34,448 nucleotides of DNA from Chitinophagia bacterium. GTDB taxonomy: Bacteria; Bacteroidota; Bacteroidia; Chitinophagales; Chitinophagaceae. The position numbers and the translations under genes are program-made. Position 1 is the stretch's first letter; the number at the start of each line of letters is the position of its first letter. A model generated the notes under the pieces. The model saw nothing but the letters and a program-made list of their open reading frames with translations, searched no databases and had not been told where the DNA came from. The stretch covers positions 1 through 34,448 of the forward strand of contig RFZW01000009.1 of NCBI GenBank assembly GCA_009920495.1, read 5' to 3'. Shown in pieces: positions 10,042-18,359 of this stretch.

Positions 10042-11589
10042 TTATAAAATGATCGCTTCTCCATGTTCGTCTAAAAAGCGGTATTCAACTAAGTGGCTCA
10101 AATTAGATGCCTGCGACTTTAATTTAATTTTATATTTTTTTCTCCAACGCTTGATGATATTGTTAAATATACCTTTGGTCAAATGTGAATGAATGATTGG
10201 GTGTACTAATAAAACCAATGATTTGTGACCATGGGTGGCTAAATATGACATTTTCTTTTCAATCTCATCCTCCAGTAACAAAGTGGAAGTTATTTTACCT
10301 GTACCATTACAAGCAGGGCAATCTTCCGAGGTATTAATGTTTACTTCAGGACGAATACGTTGACGTGTTGCTTGTAATAATCCAAATTTTGAAATAGGTA
10401 ATACAGAATGTCTGGCACGATCCGTTTTCATGAAATCTTCTAATGACTCTTGCACCTTGCGTCTGTTTTCAGGCAATTTCATGTCAATAAAGTCAATCAC
10501 AATAATGCCACCAATATCTCTTAACCTTAATTGTCGCGCAATTTCCTCCGCCGCTTCCATATTAGTTTGCAAAGCATTTTCTTCCTGGTTGTTAGAAACA
10601 CTTTTAAAACCACTGTTTACATCAATGACATGCAATGCCTCGGTGTGTTCAATAATTAAGTAAGCGCCACTAGGTAAATTAACTGTTTTCCCAAAAGAGG
10701 ATTTTACTTGTTTGGTAATACCATATTGATCAAATATGGGTTGATCTCCATCATACAAACTTAAAATATTACTTTTGGCAGGGGCTATTCTTTGTAAATA
10801 GCTTAAAGTGATATCAAATATTTTTTTATCATTGACCACAATTTTATTAAAGTCTTCATTTAGTAAATCTCTTAATATACTTGTGGTTTTACTTTCCTCA
10901 TTCATGATGCGTGCAGGAGGTAAAGCACCCTTTAAATTAGATTGAATATTTTTCCAATTGGCTTCAAGGGTCAATAAATCCTCATGTAGTTCAGCAGTGG
11001 TTTTGCCTTCAGCTGCAGTTCGCACAATCACACCGAAATTTTTAGGACGTACCGCTTCGATTATTTTTTGTAACCTTTTGCGTTCCTCATTTGAATGAAT
11101 TTTTTTGGATACGGCAACTATTTCATTAAAGGGGGTAAGTACTACAAATCTGCCTGCCAATGAAATTTCGCAGGTTAATCTAGGACCTTTTGCTGCAATA
11201 GGTTCTTTTAAAATCTGAACCAATACATTAGGTTTCCCATTAAGTACTTCGCTTATTTTTCCTGTTTTAAAAATTTCAGGTGCTGCTTGAAAACCTGCAA
11301 AATCAAAGCTTTTATCATGGTCGTTCATCGCCAATTGCGTGAACTTAATGATCGACTTTGCGTAAGGGCTTAAATCGGTATAGTGTAAAAAGGCATCTTT
11401 GTCAAATCCAACATCAACAAATGCTGCATTGAGTCCTGGTATGATTTTCTTTACTTTCCCTAAATACAAATCTCCAACAGACCAACGGGCATCTATTTTT
11501 TCGTTATGTATTTCAACCAACTTTTTTTCCTCCAGCAAGGCGATTTCAACACCCTCTGGGGAGCTATTAATTATTAAATCTTTATTCAC
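10042..11589 (-). CDS. rng: Ribonuclease E/G family protein
   Basis: MNKDLIINSSPEGVEIALLEEKKLVEIH, GDLYLGKVKKIIPGLNAAFVDVGFDKDAFLH (S1-like), IDVNSG, GGIIVIDFIDM, CPACNGTG zinc link. Confidence 0.96.
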   Translation of the reverse strand: MNKDLIINSSPEGVEIALLEEKKLVEIHNEKIDARWSVGDLYLGKVKKIIPGLNAAFVDVGFDKDAFLHYTDLSPYAKSIIKFTQLAMNDHDKSFDFAGFQAAPEIFKTGKISEVLNGKPNVLVQILKEPIAAKGPRLTCEISLAGRFVVLTPFNEIVAVSKKIHSNEERKRLQKIIEAVRPKNFGVIVRTAAEGKTTAELHEDLLTLEANWKNIQSNLKGALPPARIMNEESKTTSILRDLLNEDFNKIVVNDKKIFDITLSYLQRIAPAKSNILSLYDGDQPIFDQYGITKQVKSSFGKTVNLPSGAYLIIEHTEALHVIDVNSGFKSVSNNQEENALQTNMEAAEEIARQLRLRDIGGIIVIDFIDMKLPENRRKVQESLEDFMKTDRARHSVLPISKFGLLQATRQRIRPEVNINTSEDCPACNGTGKITSTLLLEDEIEKKMSYLATHGHKSLVLLVHPIIHSHLTKGIFNNIIKRWRKKYKIKLKSQASNLSHLVEYRFLDEHGEAIIL

Positions 11590-11678
11590 TTATAGCAACT
11601 TTTTTAAAGCACGCATAGCGCAATTAAACGCAAATACTGCTTTATAATTTTTTGAAACACATCCACTTTACAAAGGAA

Positions 11679-11696
11679 GGTAAAGGTAAAGGTAAA
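11679..11696. repeat. Three tandem copies of GGTAAA
   Basis: ggtaaaggtaaaggtaaa read directly, upstream of rng. Confidence 0.85.
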
Positions 11697-11732
11697 GTTG
11701 CTGAGTAGATAAGTGGTGTGCAATTTGGAAAT

Positions 11733-11766
11733 ATACAAGCGTATTTCATACGAAATACGCTTGTAT
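11733..11766 (-). terminator. 15-bp perfect stem-loop just downstream of the 31-aa ORF; terminator or RNA-processing hairpin
   Basis: ATACAAGCGTATTTC (11733-11747), loop ATAC, GAAATACGCTTGTAT (11752-11766); only a weak T-tract follows on -. Confidence 0.5.
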
Positions 11767-11776
11767 GGAAGAAGAA

Positions 11777-11872
11777 CTATTTGTTCTTTTTCTTATGTCT
11801 ATTTTTTCTTAAACGTTTTTTTCTTTTGTGTGTCGCAATTTTATGACGCTTTCTTTTTTTACCACAAGGCAT
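11777..11872 (-). CDS. 31-aa Arg/Lys-rich basic protein, ribosomal-protein-like small ORF
   Basis: Not in the ORF track. Reverse-strand translation: MPCGKKRKRHKIATHKRKKRLRKNRHKKKNK*, ATG at 11872, TAG at 11777-11779. Resembles from memory a short conserved Bacteroidota protein of AURKAIP1/COX24-like type. Confidence 0.85.
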   Translation of the reverse strand: MPCGKKRKRHKIATHKRKKRLRKNRHKKKNK

Positions 11873-11899
11873 GTCCGATATTTTTTTTGTTATATAATA

Positions 11900-12748
11900 T
11901 TATTTCTTTAATTGTTGTATTCTCTTGTCAATTGCATCGTTAAAGGCCTTTGATTTTATTTTATTGGATTGCTTTACTTTTTGGTAGCTCTCCAATGCCA
12001 AAGGTTTTTGGTTGGTTAATTCATAACATTCAGCCAAATGAACCAAGGCTTCGATGTTTGCAGGTTCGTCCTTAAGTATCAATAAAAAACGTTCAATTGC
12101 TTTTTCATTTTGACCTGATTTTTTACCACCTAACGCCAGAATCATTTGTCCATAAATGTTATGTGGATTTTTGTCCACGACTTCTTTGATTTTTAAGATG
12201 CCTTGCATCGGGTTGTCTGATATATTGCCAAACAAGTAACAGGCACCTAAATTAATTTTCGCAGAATCATTATTTGGATTAATAACCAATGCTTTATCTA
12301 AAAGAACTTTCGCATTACCTGCCATCCATTTTAAGAAGGCGGGCGGTGCTTCAGGGTCGGTCAAGTTATCAACCAGCTGCTGGGCTGCAAAAGTGAGGCT
12401 TTTTTCAGAACTTTCCAACAAAGCAGCACTGTAAGTATAATATAAATAGGGTCCCAATTTTTGTGCTGAATCGGCCCAAAAACGGGAAAGTGCCTTATAA
12501 ATTTTAACGCTATCAATCGACGATTTGCTTGTATTTAATTGATTTTCAATACTTAAGAGCGTCAATTTTTGTTCAGCAGCCAAATTCATCTTAGCACCTT
12601 CTACTACTGATTTTGATGTAACATCTTGATTTTCAGTAGTTTGACTTGCTGCAGCCAGATCGGCTTGTTTATATCTAGGGGCAAAAAAATACAGGGTGCT
12701 AAATAAAGCAATGGCTAGGAGAACAACAATAAATTGTGGCTTTTTCAA
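11900..12748 (-). CDS. Tetratricopeptide repeat protein with N-terminal membrane anchor
   Basis: MKKPQFIVVLLAIALFSTLYFFAPR anchor; TPR-like NPNNDSAKINLGACYLFGN, AIERFLLILKDEPANIEALVHLAECYELTNQKPLALESYQKV. Only a TTG start is available. Confidence 0.85.
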   Translation of the reverse strand: MKKPQFIVVLLAIALFSTLYFFAPRYKQADLAAASQTTENQDVTSKSVVEGAKMNLAAEQKLTLLSIENQLNTSKSSIDSVKIYKALSRFWADSAQKLGPYLYYTYSAALLESSEKSLTFAAQQLVDNLTDPEAPPAFLKWMAGNAKVLLDKALVINPNNDSAKINLGACYLFGNISDNPMQGILKIKEVVDKNPHNIYGQMILALGGKKSGQNEKAIERFLLILKDEPANIEALVHLAECYELTNQKPLALESYQKVKQSNKIKSKAFNDAIDKRIQQLKK

Positions 12749-13019
12749 TGTAAAACACGTTTACAAATTCTTTTGCAGGCTTAAAGGCGGGAATAAAATG
12801 TTCAGGTATTTCAACCGCAATATTCTTTTTGATATTACGACCAATTTTTGCTGCTCTTTTTTTAGTAATAAAGCTGCCAAATCCACGTATGTAGATGTTT
12901 TCACCATTGGACAAGCTTTCTTTTACTTCCTTAAACATCGTTTCTAATGTAACAAGTACATCCACTTTTGGAATGCCAGTTTTTTCAGAAATTTGATTAA
13001 TGAGATCAGATTTTCTCAT
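12699..13019 (-). CDS. HU/IHF family DNA-binding protein with anomalous C-terminus
   Basis: MRKSDLINQISEKTGIPKVDVLVTLETMFKEVKESLSNGENIYIRGFGSFITKKRAAKIGRNIKKNIAVEIPEHFIPAFKPAKEFV is HU-like; the last ~20 residues (NVFYIEKATIYCCSPSHCFI) are not and overlap the TPR gene. Confidence 0.9.
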   Translation of the reverse strand: MRKSDLINQISEKTGIPKVDVLVTLETMFKEVKESLSNGENIYIRGFGSFITKKRAAKIGRNIKKNIAVEIPEHFIPAFKPAKEFVNVFYIEKATIYCCSPSHCFI

Positions 13020-13226
13020 GAAGTTGGTTTTAGGTTCAGTATTAAAAATAAATCAATTTTTTCCTAATTACAACAATATCCTAATATATTTTATACATTT
13101 TTAGACAAATTTAGAGGCTTGTACGCATATATATTATTAATATATAATTAAATAATAATATATAATGTAACCCTAGTTTTAAAAAACTAACTTTTATTAG
13201 GTATATTTTTATCACTTTTGCTTTTA

Positions 13227-14333
13227 ATGACGAAAGCTTTCACCCAACTATTATTAAAATGGAATATCGCTTCCAATCATCGACCCATGCCATGGAAAGG
13301 GGAAAAGGATCCCTATAAAATTTGGTTGAGTGAAATCATCCTGCAACAAACCAGGGTGGAGCAAGGATGGGCCTATTATGAAAAATTTGTAACTACCTAT
13401 CCAACAGTGCATGAATTGGCGAATGCCAAGGACGAGAAGGTTTTAAAATTATGGGAGGGTTTGGGCTACTACAATCGCTGTAAAAATTTAATTTTTACAG
13501 CTCGCTATATCAGTAAAAAATTAAAAGGGGTGTTTCCTAATAATTACGAATCACTTTTAAGTTTAAAAGGAGTAGGTCCTTATACGGCTTCCGCTATCGC
13601 TTCCTTTGCCTATAATTTACCCTACGCGGTGGTGGATGGAAATGTGTTTCGGGTATTAGCGCGATTTTATGGAATAGATACACCAACCGATACACAACAA
13701 GGTATTGATTTGTTTAATAAAATTGCGGATGAAAATTTGTCAAAAAAACAAGCGGGTATTTATAATCAAGCTTTGATGGATTTTGGTGCGACTGTTTGCA
13801 AACCAAGTACGCCCAATTGTGCTGATTGCATCATGAAAAAAAAATGTGTTGCTTTTTTAAACAATCAAGTAAACCAATTACCCATCAAGGTAAAAAGTAT
13901 CACCCGAAAAAAAAGATATTTTGATTTTTTCTGTTTTTATAGCAATGGCAAATGGTTGGTGCAAAAACGATTGGAAGGTGATATATGGGGCGGCTTATAT
14001 CAATTTTATTTAAATGAAAGTAAAAGTTTAGTGCCTGTAACTGTCGACTATTTGAATGAAGTTTTAGCGCAACAGCTGGGCATTAGTTCCAAGATAGGGC
14101 GTGTCCATTTAAATCAGACGAAAGGGGTAACAGCATCTGTTTCTCCGATTTACAACCAAGCTTTAACCCATCAGCTTTTACAGGCGCGTTTCCTACTTGT
14201 TAAATTTGACACCATCCCAACGGTTTTTTCTAAGGCATTGTGGGTCAATCAAAAGCAACTTAAACAGTTACCTTTCCCCAAAATAATTAACCAATTTTTA
14301 GGGCAGGACTTTATAAATTGGTGTAAAACTTAA
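13227..14333 (+). CDS. mutY: A/G-specific adenine glycosylase MutY
   Basis: PMPWKGEKDPYKIWLSEIILQQTRVEQG, LKGVGPYTASAIASFAYNLPYAVVDGNVFRVLAR, FeS Cys cluster (CKPSTPNCADCIMKKKC). Track start (13218) is a TTG; ATG at 13227 preferred. Confidence 0.96.
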   Translation: MTKAFTQLLLKWNIASNHRPMPWKGEKDPYKIWLSEIILQQTRVEQGWAYYEKFVTTYPTVHELANAKDEKVLKLWEGLGYYNRCKNLIFTARYISKKLKGVFPNNYESLLSLKGVGPYTASAIASFAYNLPYAVVDGNVFRVLARFYGIDTPTDTQQGIDLFNKIADENLSKKQAGIYNQALMDFGATVCKPSTPNCADCIMKKKCVAFLNNQVNQLPIKVKSITRKKRYFDFFCFYSNGKWLVQKRLEGDIWGGLYQFYLNESKSLVPVTVDYLNEVLAQQLGISSKIGRVHLNQTKGVTASVSPIYNQALTHQLLQARFLLVKFDTIPTVFSKALWVNQKQLKQLPFPKIINQFLGQDFINWCKT

Positions 14334-14371
14334 AAAATTGGTAACTTTCCAAAAATTAAAACACTCAAAAC

Positions 14372-15727
14372 TTGGAAGCGCATTCGGGTAACCCCCTTTA
14401 TTTGTCTGTTTCATTTATAGCTTCACTCCAACAGGATACGGGATTCATCTTTTTAATCAGTTTTTTACTTTTCCTTTCATTTGTCATTGCTGGATCTGAA
14501 GTCGCCTTTTTTTCTTTATCCTATAAGGACATCCAAGTATTAAAAACAAAACGACATATTCCTTTACAACGAATTGTAAAACTTTTAGAAGATCCTAAAA
14601 AGCTATTGACATCCATGTTGATCGCAAATAGTTTTATCAACATCTGTATCATTTTAATCGCAAATATATTAATTGATGACTTATTCGTATTTGATCAAAT
14701 AACAATTCCTGGATTTGAGTTTATTATTAAAATAGTTGCGGTGACTTTATTGTTATTATTTTTTGGTGAGATTTTACCAAAGGTGATGGCTACCCAAAAT
14801 AATGTTCGATTTGCGCAGGATTTTGGATTTATTATACAAGCAGTTTATTTTATTTTTTCTGGGCTCAGTGGGCTCATGGTTAAGTATACCAACTTGATGG
14901 AAAAAAAATTAGCACAAAAAGGAACTGGTGCCTCATACAGTATGGAGGAGTTGGATCATGCCATTGAATTAACCAGCTCAGCACACCACAAAGAAAATGA
15001 AAAAAATATTTTAAAAGGAATTGTGAAATTTGGCAACATTACCGTGAAGCAAATCATGAAAACAAGGTTGGACGTGCATGGTATAGAAGAAGAGGTTGAT
15101 TTTACTACTTTATTAAAAAATATTAATGAATTTAGTTATAGCCGTTTTCCGATATTTAAGGACGACTTAGATACGATTGTGGGCATGATTCACACCAAAG
15201 ATATTATTCCGCATTTAAAAGAGTCAGATGAATTTAAATGGCAAACCTTGATCCGACCTGCATATTTCGTGCATGAACAAAAAATGATTGAGGACTTATT
15301 GCAAGAATTTCAATTAAAACGCGTTCATTTTGGGATTGTAGTGGATGAATTTGGTGGTACCAGCGGTATCATTACCTTGGAAGATATTTTAGAAGAAATT
15401 GTGGGTGAAATTAAGGATGAATTTGATGAAGAGGAAACGACCGTTAAAAAAATTGATGAGTATCATTATGTTATTGAAGGTAAAACAGCGATTACGGATT
15501 TGTGTAATTTCATTGACATCCCATCTACTTCTTTTGATAGTGTCAAAGGGGAAAGCGATACTATGGCGGGTTTGTTTTTAGAATTGGCGGGTGAATTTCC
15601 GGTGCTACAACAAGTTGTTAAATTTCAGCAGTATAGTTTTACGGTTTTAGAAATACAAAAAAATAGAATTCATAAAATACAAATGATCATCACACCCGTT
15701 ATTCCTACTAATTTAGATCATGCGTAA
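14372..15727 (+). CDS. gldE: Gliding motility-associated protein GldE (CNNM/CorC-type membrane protein with CBS domains)
   Basis: CNNM-type transmembrane region, CBS region (IVGMIHTKDIIPHLK), VDEFGGTSGIITLEDILEEIVGEIKDEFDEEE, and adjacency to gldD. TTG start. Confidence 0.9.
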   Translation: MEAHSGNPLYLSVSFIASLQQDTGFIFLISFLLFLSFVIAGSEVAFFSLSYKDIQVLKTKRHIPLQRIVKLLEDPKKLLTSMLIANSFINICIILIANILIDDLFVFDQITIPGFEFIIKIVAVTLLLLFFGEILPKVMATQNNVRFAQDFGFIIQAVYFIFSGLSGLMVKYTNLMEKKLAQKGTGASYSMEELDHAIELTSSAHHKENEKNILKGIVKFGNITVKQIMKTRLDVHGIEEEVDFTTLLKNINEFSYSRFPIFKDDLDTIVGMIHTKDIIPHLKESDEFKWQTLIRPAYFVHEQKMIEDLLQEFQLKRVHFGIVVDEFGGTSGIITLEDILEEIVGEIKDEFDEEETTVKKIDEYHYVIEGKTAITDLCNFIDIPSTSFDSVKGESDTMAGLFLELAGEFPVLQQVVKFQQYSFTVLEIQKNRIHKIQMIITPVIPTNLDHA

Positions 15728-16307
15728 TTTTTTTATTTTTATATCTTCCATTTTCGTTTTGCTAGTAACAGCTTGCAACAGCCCATTCATTCCTAAGGAA
15801 AAAGGGTATGCTAATTTCAAATTTCCAGAAAAAACATATCAATCGTATAACGCGCCTAATATTCCTTATACCTTTGAATATCCTACCTATGCTTTTGTAG
15901 ATAATCAAATAAATTATTTTGGCGAAAATAAATCCAAAGACGCTTGGATCAATATTCAGTTTCCTAGCTTAAATGGCACTATTTATATAAGTTATAAAAA
16001 AATTAAGCCACAGCAACTAGATACTTTAATTAATGATGCATACAAATTTGCAAGCAATCATTCCAATAAAGCGACTTATATCGCAGATTCGGTTTTTACA
16101 ACCAGTGAAGGAGTGCATGGAGTTTTTTTTAATATTGGGGGAGATGTAGCAACAGCTTATCAGTTTTTTTTGACCGATTCGAGTACCCATTTTTTCAGAG
16201 GGGCTTTGTATTTTAATACGACACCCAATGCCGATTCTTTATCCATTTACAATGATTTTTTATTTAAGGATGTACAGCATTTGGTCAATACATTTAAATG
16301 GAAATAA
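15720..16307 (+). CDS. gldD: Gliding motility lipoprotein GldD
   Basis: Lipobox LLVTACNS, YANFKFPEKTYQSYN, AWINIQFPSLNGTIYISYKKI, GALYFNTTPNADSL and terminal FKWK; overlaps the gldE stop by 8 nt. Confidence 0.88.
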   Translation: MRNFFIFISSIFVLLVTACNSPFIPKEKGYANFKFPEKTYQSYNAPNIPYTFEYPTYAFVDNQINYFGENKSKDAWINIQFPSLNGTIYISYKKIKPQQLDTLINDAYKFASNHSNKATYIADSVFTTSEGVHGVFFNIGGDVATAYQFFLTDSSTHFFRGALYFNTTPNADSLSIYNDFLFKDVQHLVNTFKWK

Positions 16308-16334
16308 TGATACCTTTACGCCACAAATAATTTT

Positions 16335-16916
16335 ATGATAGCGATTGATTCCGTTTTAGTGAGTGACCAAGTAATTGAAGAACAATTTGTATGTGACTTG
16401 ACAAAGTGTAAGGGTGGGTGTTGCGAGGATGGGGATGCGGGTGCGCCTCTTGAAAACAAAGAAAAAGATTTTATTAAGAAGTATTATGATCTTGTTGAAC
16501 CCTATATGACGAAGGAAGGCATTAAAGAAGTGAAACAAGTAGGCCAGTTTTTATATGATCGTGAGTTTGGTTGGGTAACACCCACCTTAAATGGTCAAAT
16601 TTGCGCCTATGGGTACAAGGAAAAAGGGATCATCAAGTGTGCCTTTGAGCAAGCTTATAACGATGGGAAAATTCCATGGAAAAAGCCCATCAGTTGCCAT
16701 TTATTTCCCATTAAAGTTCAAAAAAGCAAGCAGGATCCCGATATTGAATACATGAATTATGAGCCTCGTGAAGATCTTTGTCAGGCGGCCTGTTCCTTAG
16801 GGGTTAAGTTAAAGGTACCTGCCTATGTGTTTTTAAAGGAATCTATTATTCGCAAATATGGGGAAAAATTTTATGAGGCCTTGGATGCTTCTGCGCAACA
16901 TCTAAAGGATAAATAA
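16335..16916 (+). CDS. DUF3109 family protein (Cys-rich, possible metal/Fe-S binding)
   Basis: CDLTKCKGGCCEDGDAGAPL, CAYGYKEKGIIKCAFEQAYNDGKIPWKKPISCHLFPI. Confidence 0.88.
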   Translation: MIAIDSVLVSDQVIEEQFVCDLTKCKGGCCEDGDAGAPLENKEKDFIKKYYDLVEPYMTKEGIKEVKQVGQFLYDREFGWVTPTLNGQICAYGYKEKGIIKCAFEQAYNDGKIPWKKPISCHLFPIKVQKSKQDPDIEYMNYEPREDLCQAACSLGVKLKVPAYVFLKESIIRKYGEKFYEALDASAQHLKDK

Positions 16917-16917
16917 C

Positions 16918-16925
16918 TATTTTTG
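16918..16925 (+). promoter_or_regulatory. Possible Bacteroidota -7 box upstream of lutB
   Basis: TATTTTTG exactly matches TAnnTTTG, 11 nt before the ATG at 16937; no -33 TTTG seen at the expected place. Confidence 0.35.
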
Positions 16926-16936
16926 TAATAATCATT

Positions 16937-18316
16937 ATGCAAAGTATTTACGCCTCCTCATTTGACACTAAAAGCAGCGCAAAAGCAGTTGATCTGGAAC
17001 ACAGACGCAAACTGAATTTTAATATTTCCAAATACAATGCAGTTGTCCCAAAAGGCAAAGCCCAATTTCCAGATTTAACAAGGGTGCGCGAATTAGCAAA
17101 AAATAAAAAATGGGAAGCGATTGAGCATTTGGATTTGTACCTAACGCAATTTGAAGATCAAATAACCAAAAGAGGTGCCAAAGTTTTTTGGGCAGAGGAT
17201 AGCGAACAAGCATTGAATTTTATTGGAGAGTTATGCAAGGAAAAACAATGTAAATCCGTTGTTAAAAGTAAAAGCATGGTGACGGAGGAAATCCATTTGA
17301 ATGATTATTTAACCTCCATCGGTGTTGAGAGTGTGGAAACGGATTTGGGTGAATACATACAACAAATGGATGGCGAAGCGCCGTATCATATTGTTACACC
17401 AGCCATGCATAAAAGCAAGGAAGATGTTGCTAAATTATTTAATGAACATTTAGGTACCGATATTTCATTGACACCAGAACAACTAACACTGGTCGCTCGT
17501 AAAAATTTACGTGATAAATATGTGCAAGCTGAAATTGGAATTACGGGCGCTAATTTTATATTATCAGATATTGGTGGCATTGCGTTGACAGAGAACGAAG
17601 GTAATGCGCGGTTGTCCGTGGCTTGGCCAAAAACACATGTGGTTATTGTAGGTATTGAAAAAACGATTCCCTCCATGAATGATTTGGGATTGTTTTGGCC
17701 TTTATTAGCTACCTATGGTACTGGTCAACAAATTACCGTTTACAATAGTATCATTACTGGTCCTCGTCAACCTGGCGAGGTGGATGGCCCGGAGGAGATG
17801 TATGTAATTTTACTTGACAATGGGCGTACCGATTTATTGTCGAATGCAAAAGCAAGGGAGGCCTTGTATTGTATTCGTTGTGGCGCATGTTTAAACGCAT
17901 GCCCTGTGTACAAAAATATTGGCGGCCATGCGTATGATACCACCTATAGTGGTCCTATTGGAAGTGTGATTACGCCCCATTTAAGAGGGATGCATGATTA
18001 TAAGCATTTAAGTTATGCTTCAAGTTTGTGTGGTAATTGCACGGAAGTGTGTCCAGTGAAAATTAATATTCATGAATTGTTATTGGAAAACAGAAGAGAA
18101 TCAGTCGTCGCTGGTGAAAGTGATTTTGCTGAAAAATTTGCTTGGAAAATGTGGAAGAATGCATCCTTGAGTCGTATGATGATGAATCAAGGAAATGCGA
18201 CTATAAAAAATTGGGTCATCAATAAAATGTTTAAGGGATGGTCCAATCAAAGGGCGCCGTTAGAATTTCCTAAAAAAACATTTAACCAGCTTTGGAGTGA
18301 ATCTAAAAAAAGGTAG
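16937..18316 (+). CDS. lutB: LutB/LldF family iron-sulfur protein (lactate utilisation)
   Basis: Two ferredoxin-type Cys clusters (CIRCGACLNACPVYKNIGG, CGNCTEVCPVKINIHELLLENR), LUD-domain region GITGANFILSDIGGIALTENEGNARL. Confidence 0.94.
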   Translation: MQSIYASSFDTKSSAKAVDLEHRRKLNFNISKYNAVVPKGKAQFPDLTRVRELAKNKKWEAIEHLDLYLTQFEDQITKRGAKVFWAEDSEQALNFIGELCKEKQCKSVVKSKSMVTEEIHLNDYLTSIGVESVETDLGEYIQQMDGEAPYHIVTPAMHKSKEDVAKLFNEHLGTDISLTPEQLTLVARKNLRDKYVQAEIGITGANFILSDIGGIALTENEGNARLSVAWPKTHVVIVGIEKTIPSMNDLGLFWPLLATYGTGQQITVYNSIITGPRQPGEVDGPEEMYVILLDNGRTDLLSNAKAREALYCIRCGACLNACPVYKNIGGHAYDTTYSGPIGSVITPHLRGMHDYKHLSYASSLCGNCTEVCPVKINIHELLLENRRESVVAGESDFAEKFAWKMWKNASLSRMMMNQGNATIKNWVINKMFKGWSNQRAPLEFPKKTFNQLWSESKKR

Positions 18317-18359
18317 TTCAAAAAATACAATCCCAAAAAGAAATTAGGTTACACTTCTT

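Noticed and set aside
11713-11943. 76-aa + strand ORF
   Set aside because: Low-complexity Phe/Cys-rich translation antisense to the basic 31-aa ORF.
12696-12947. 83-aa + strand ORF
   Set aside because: Antisense to HU; no domain-like composition.
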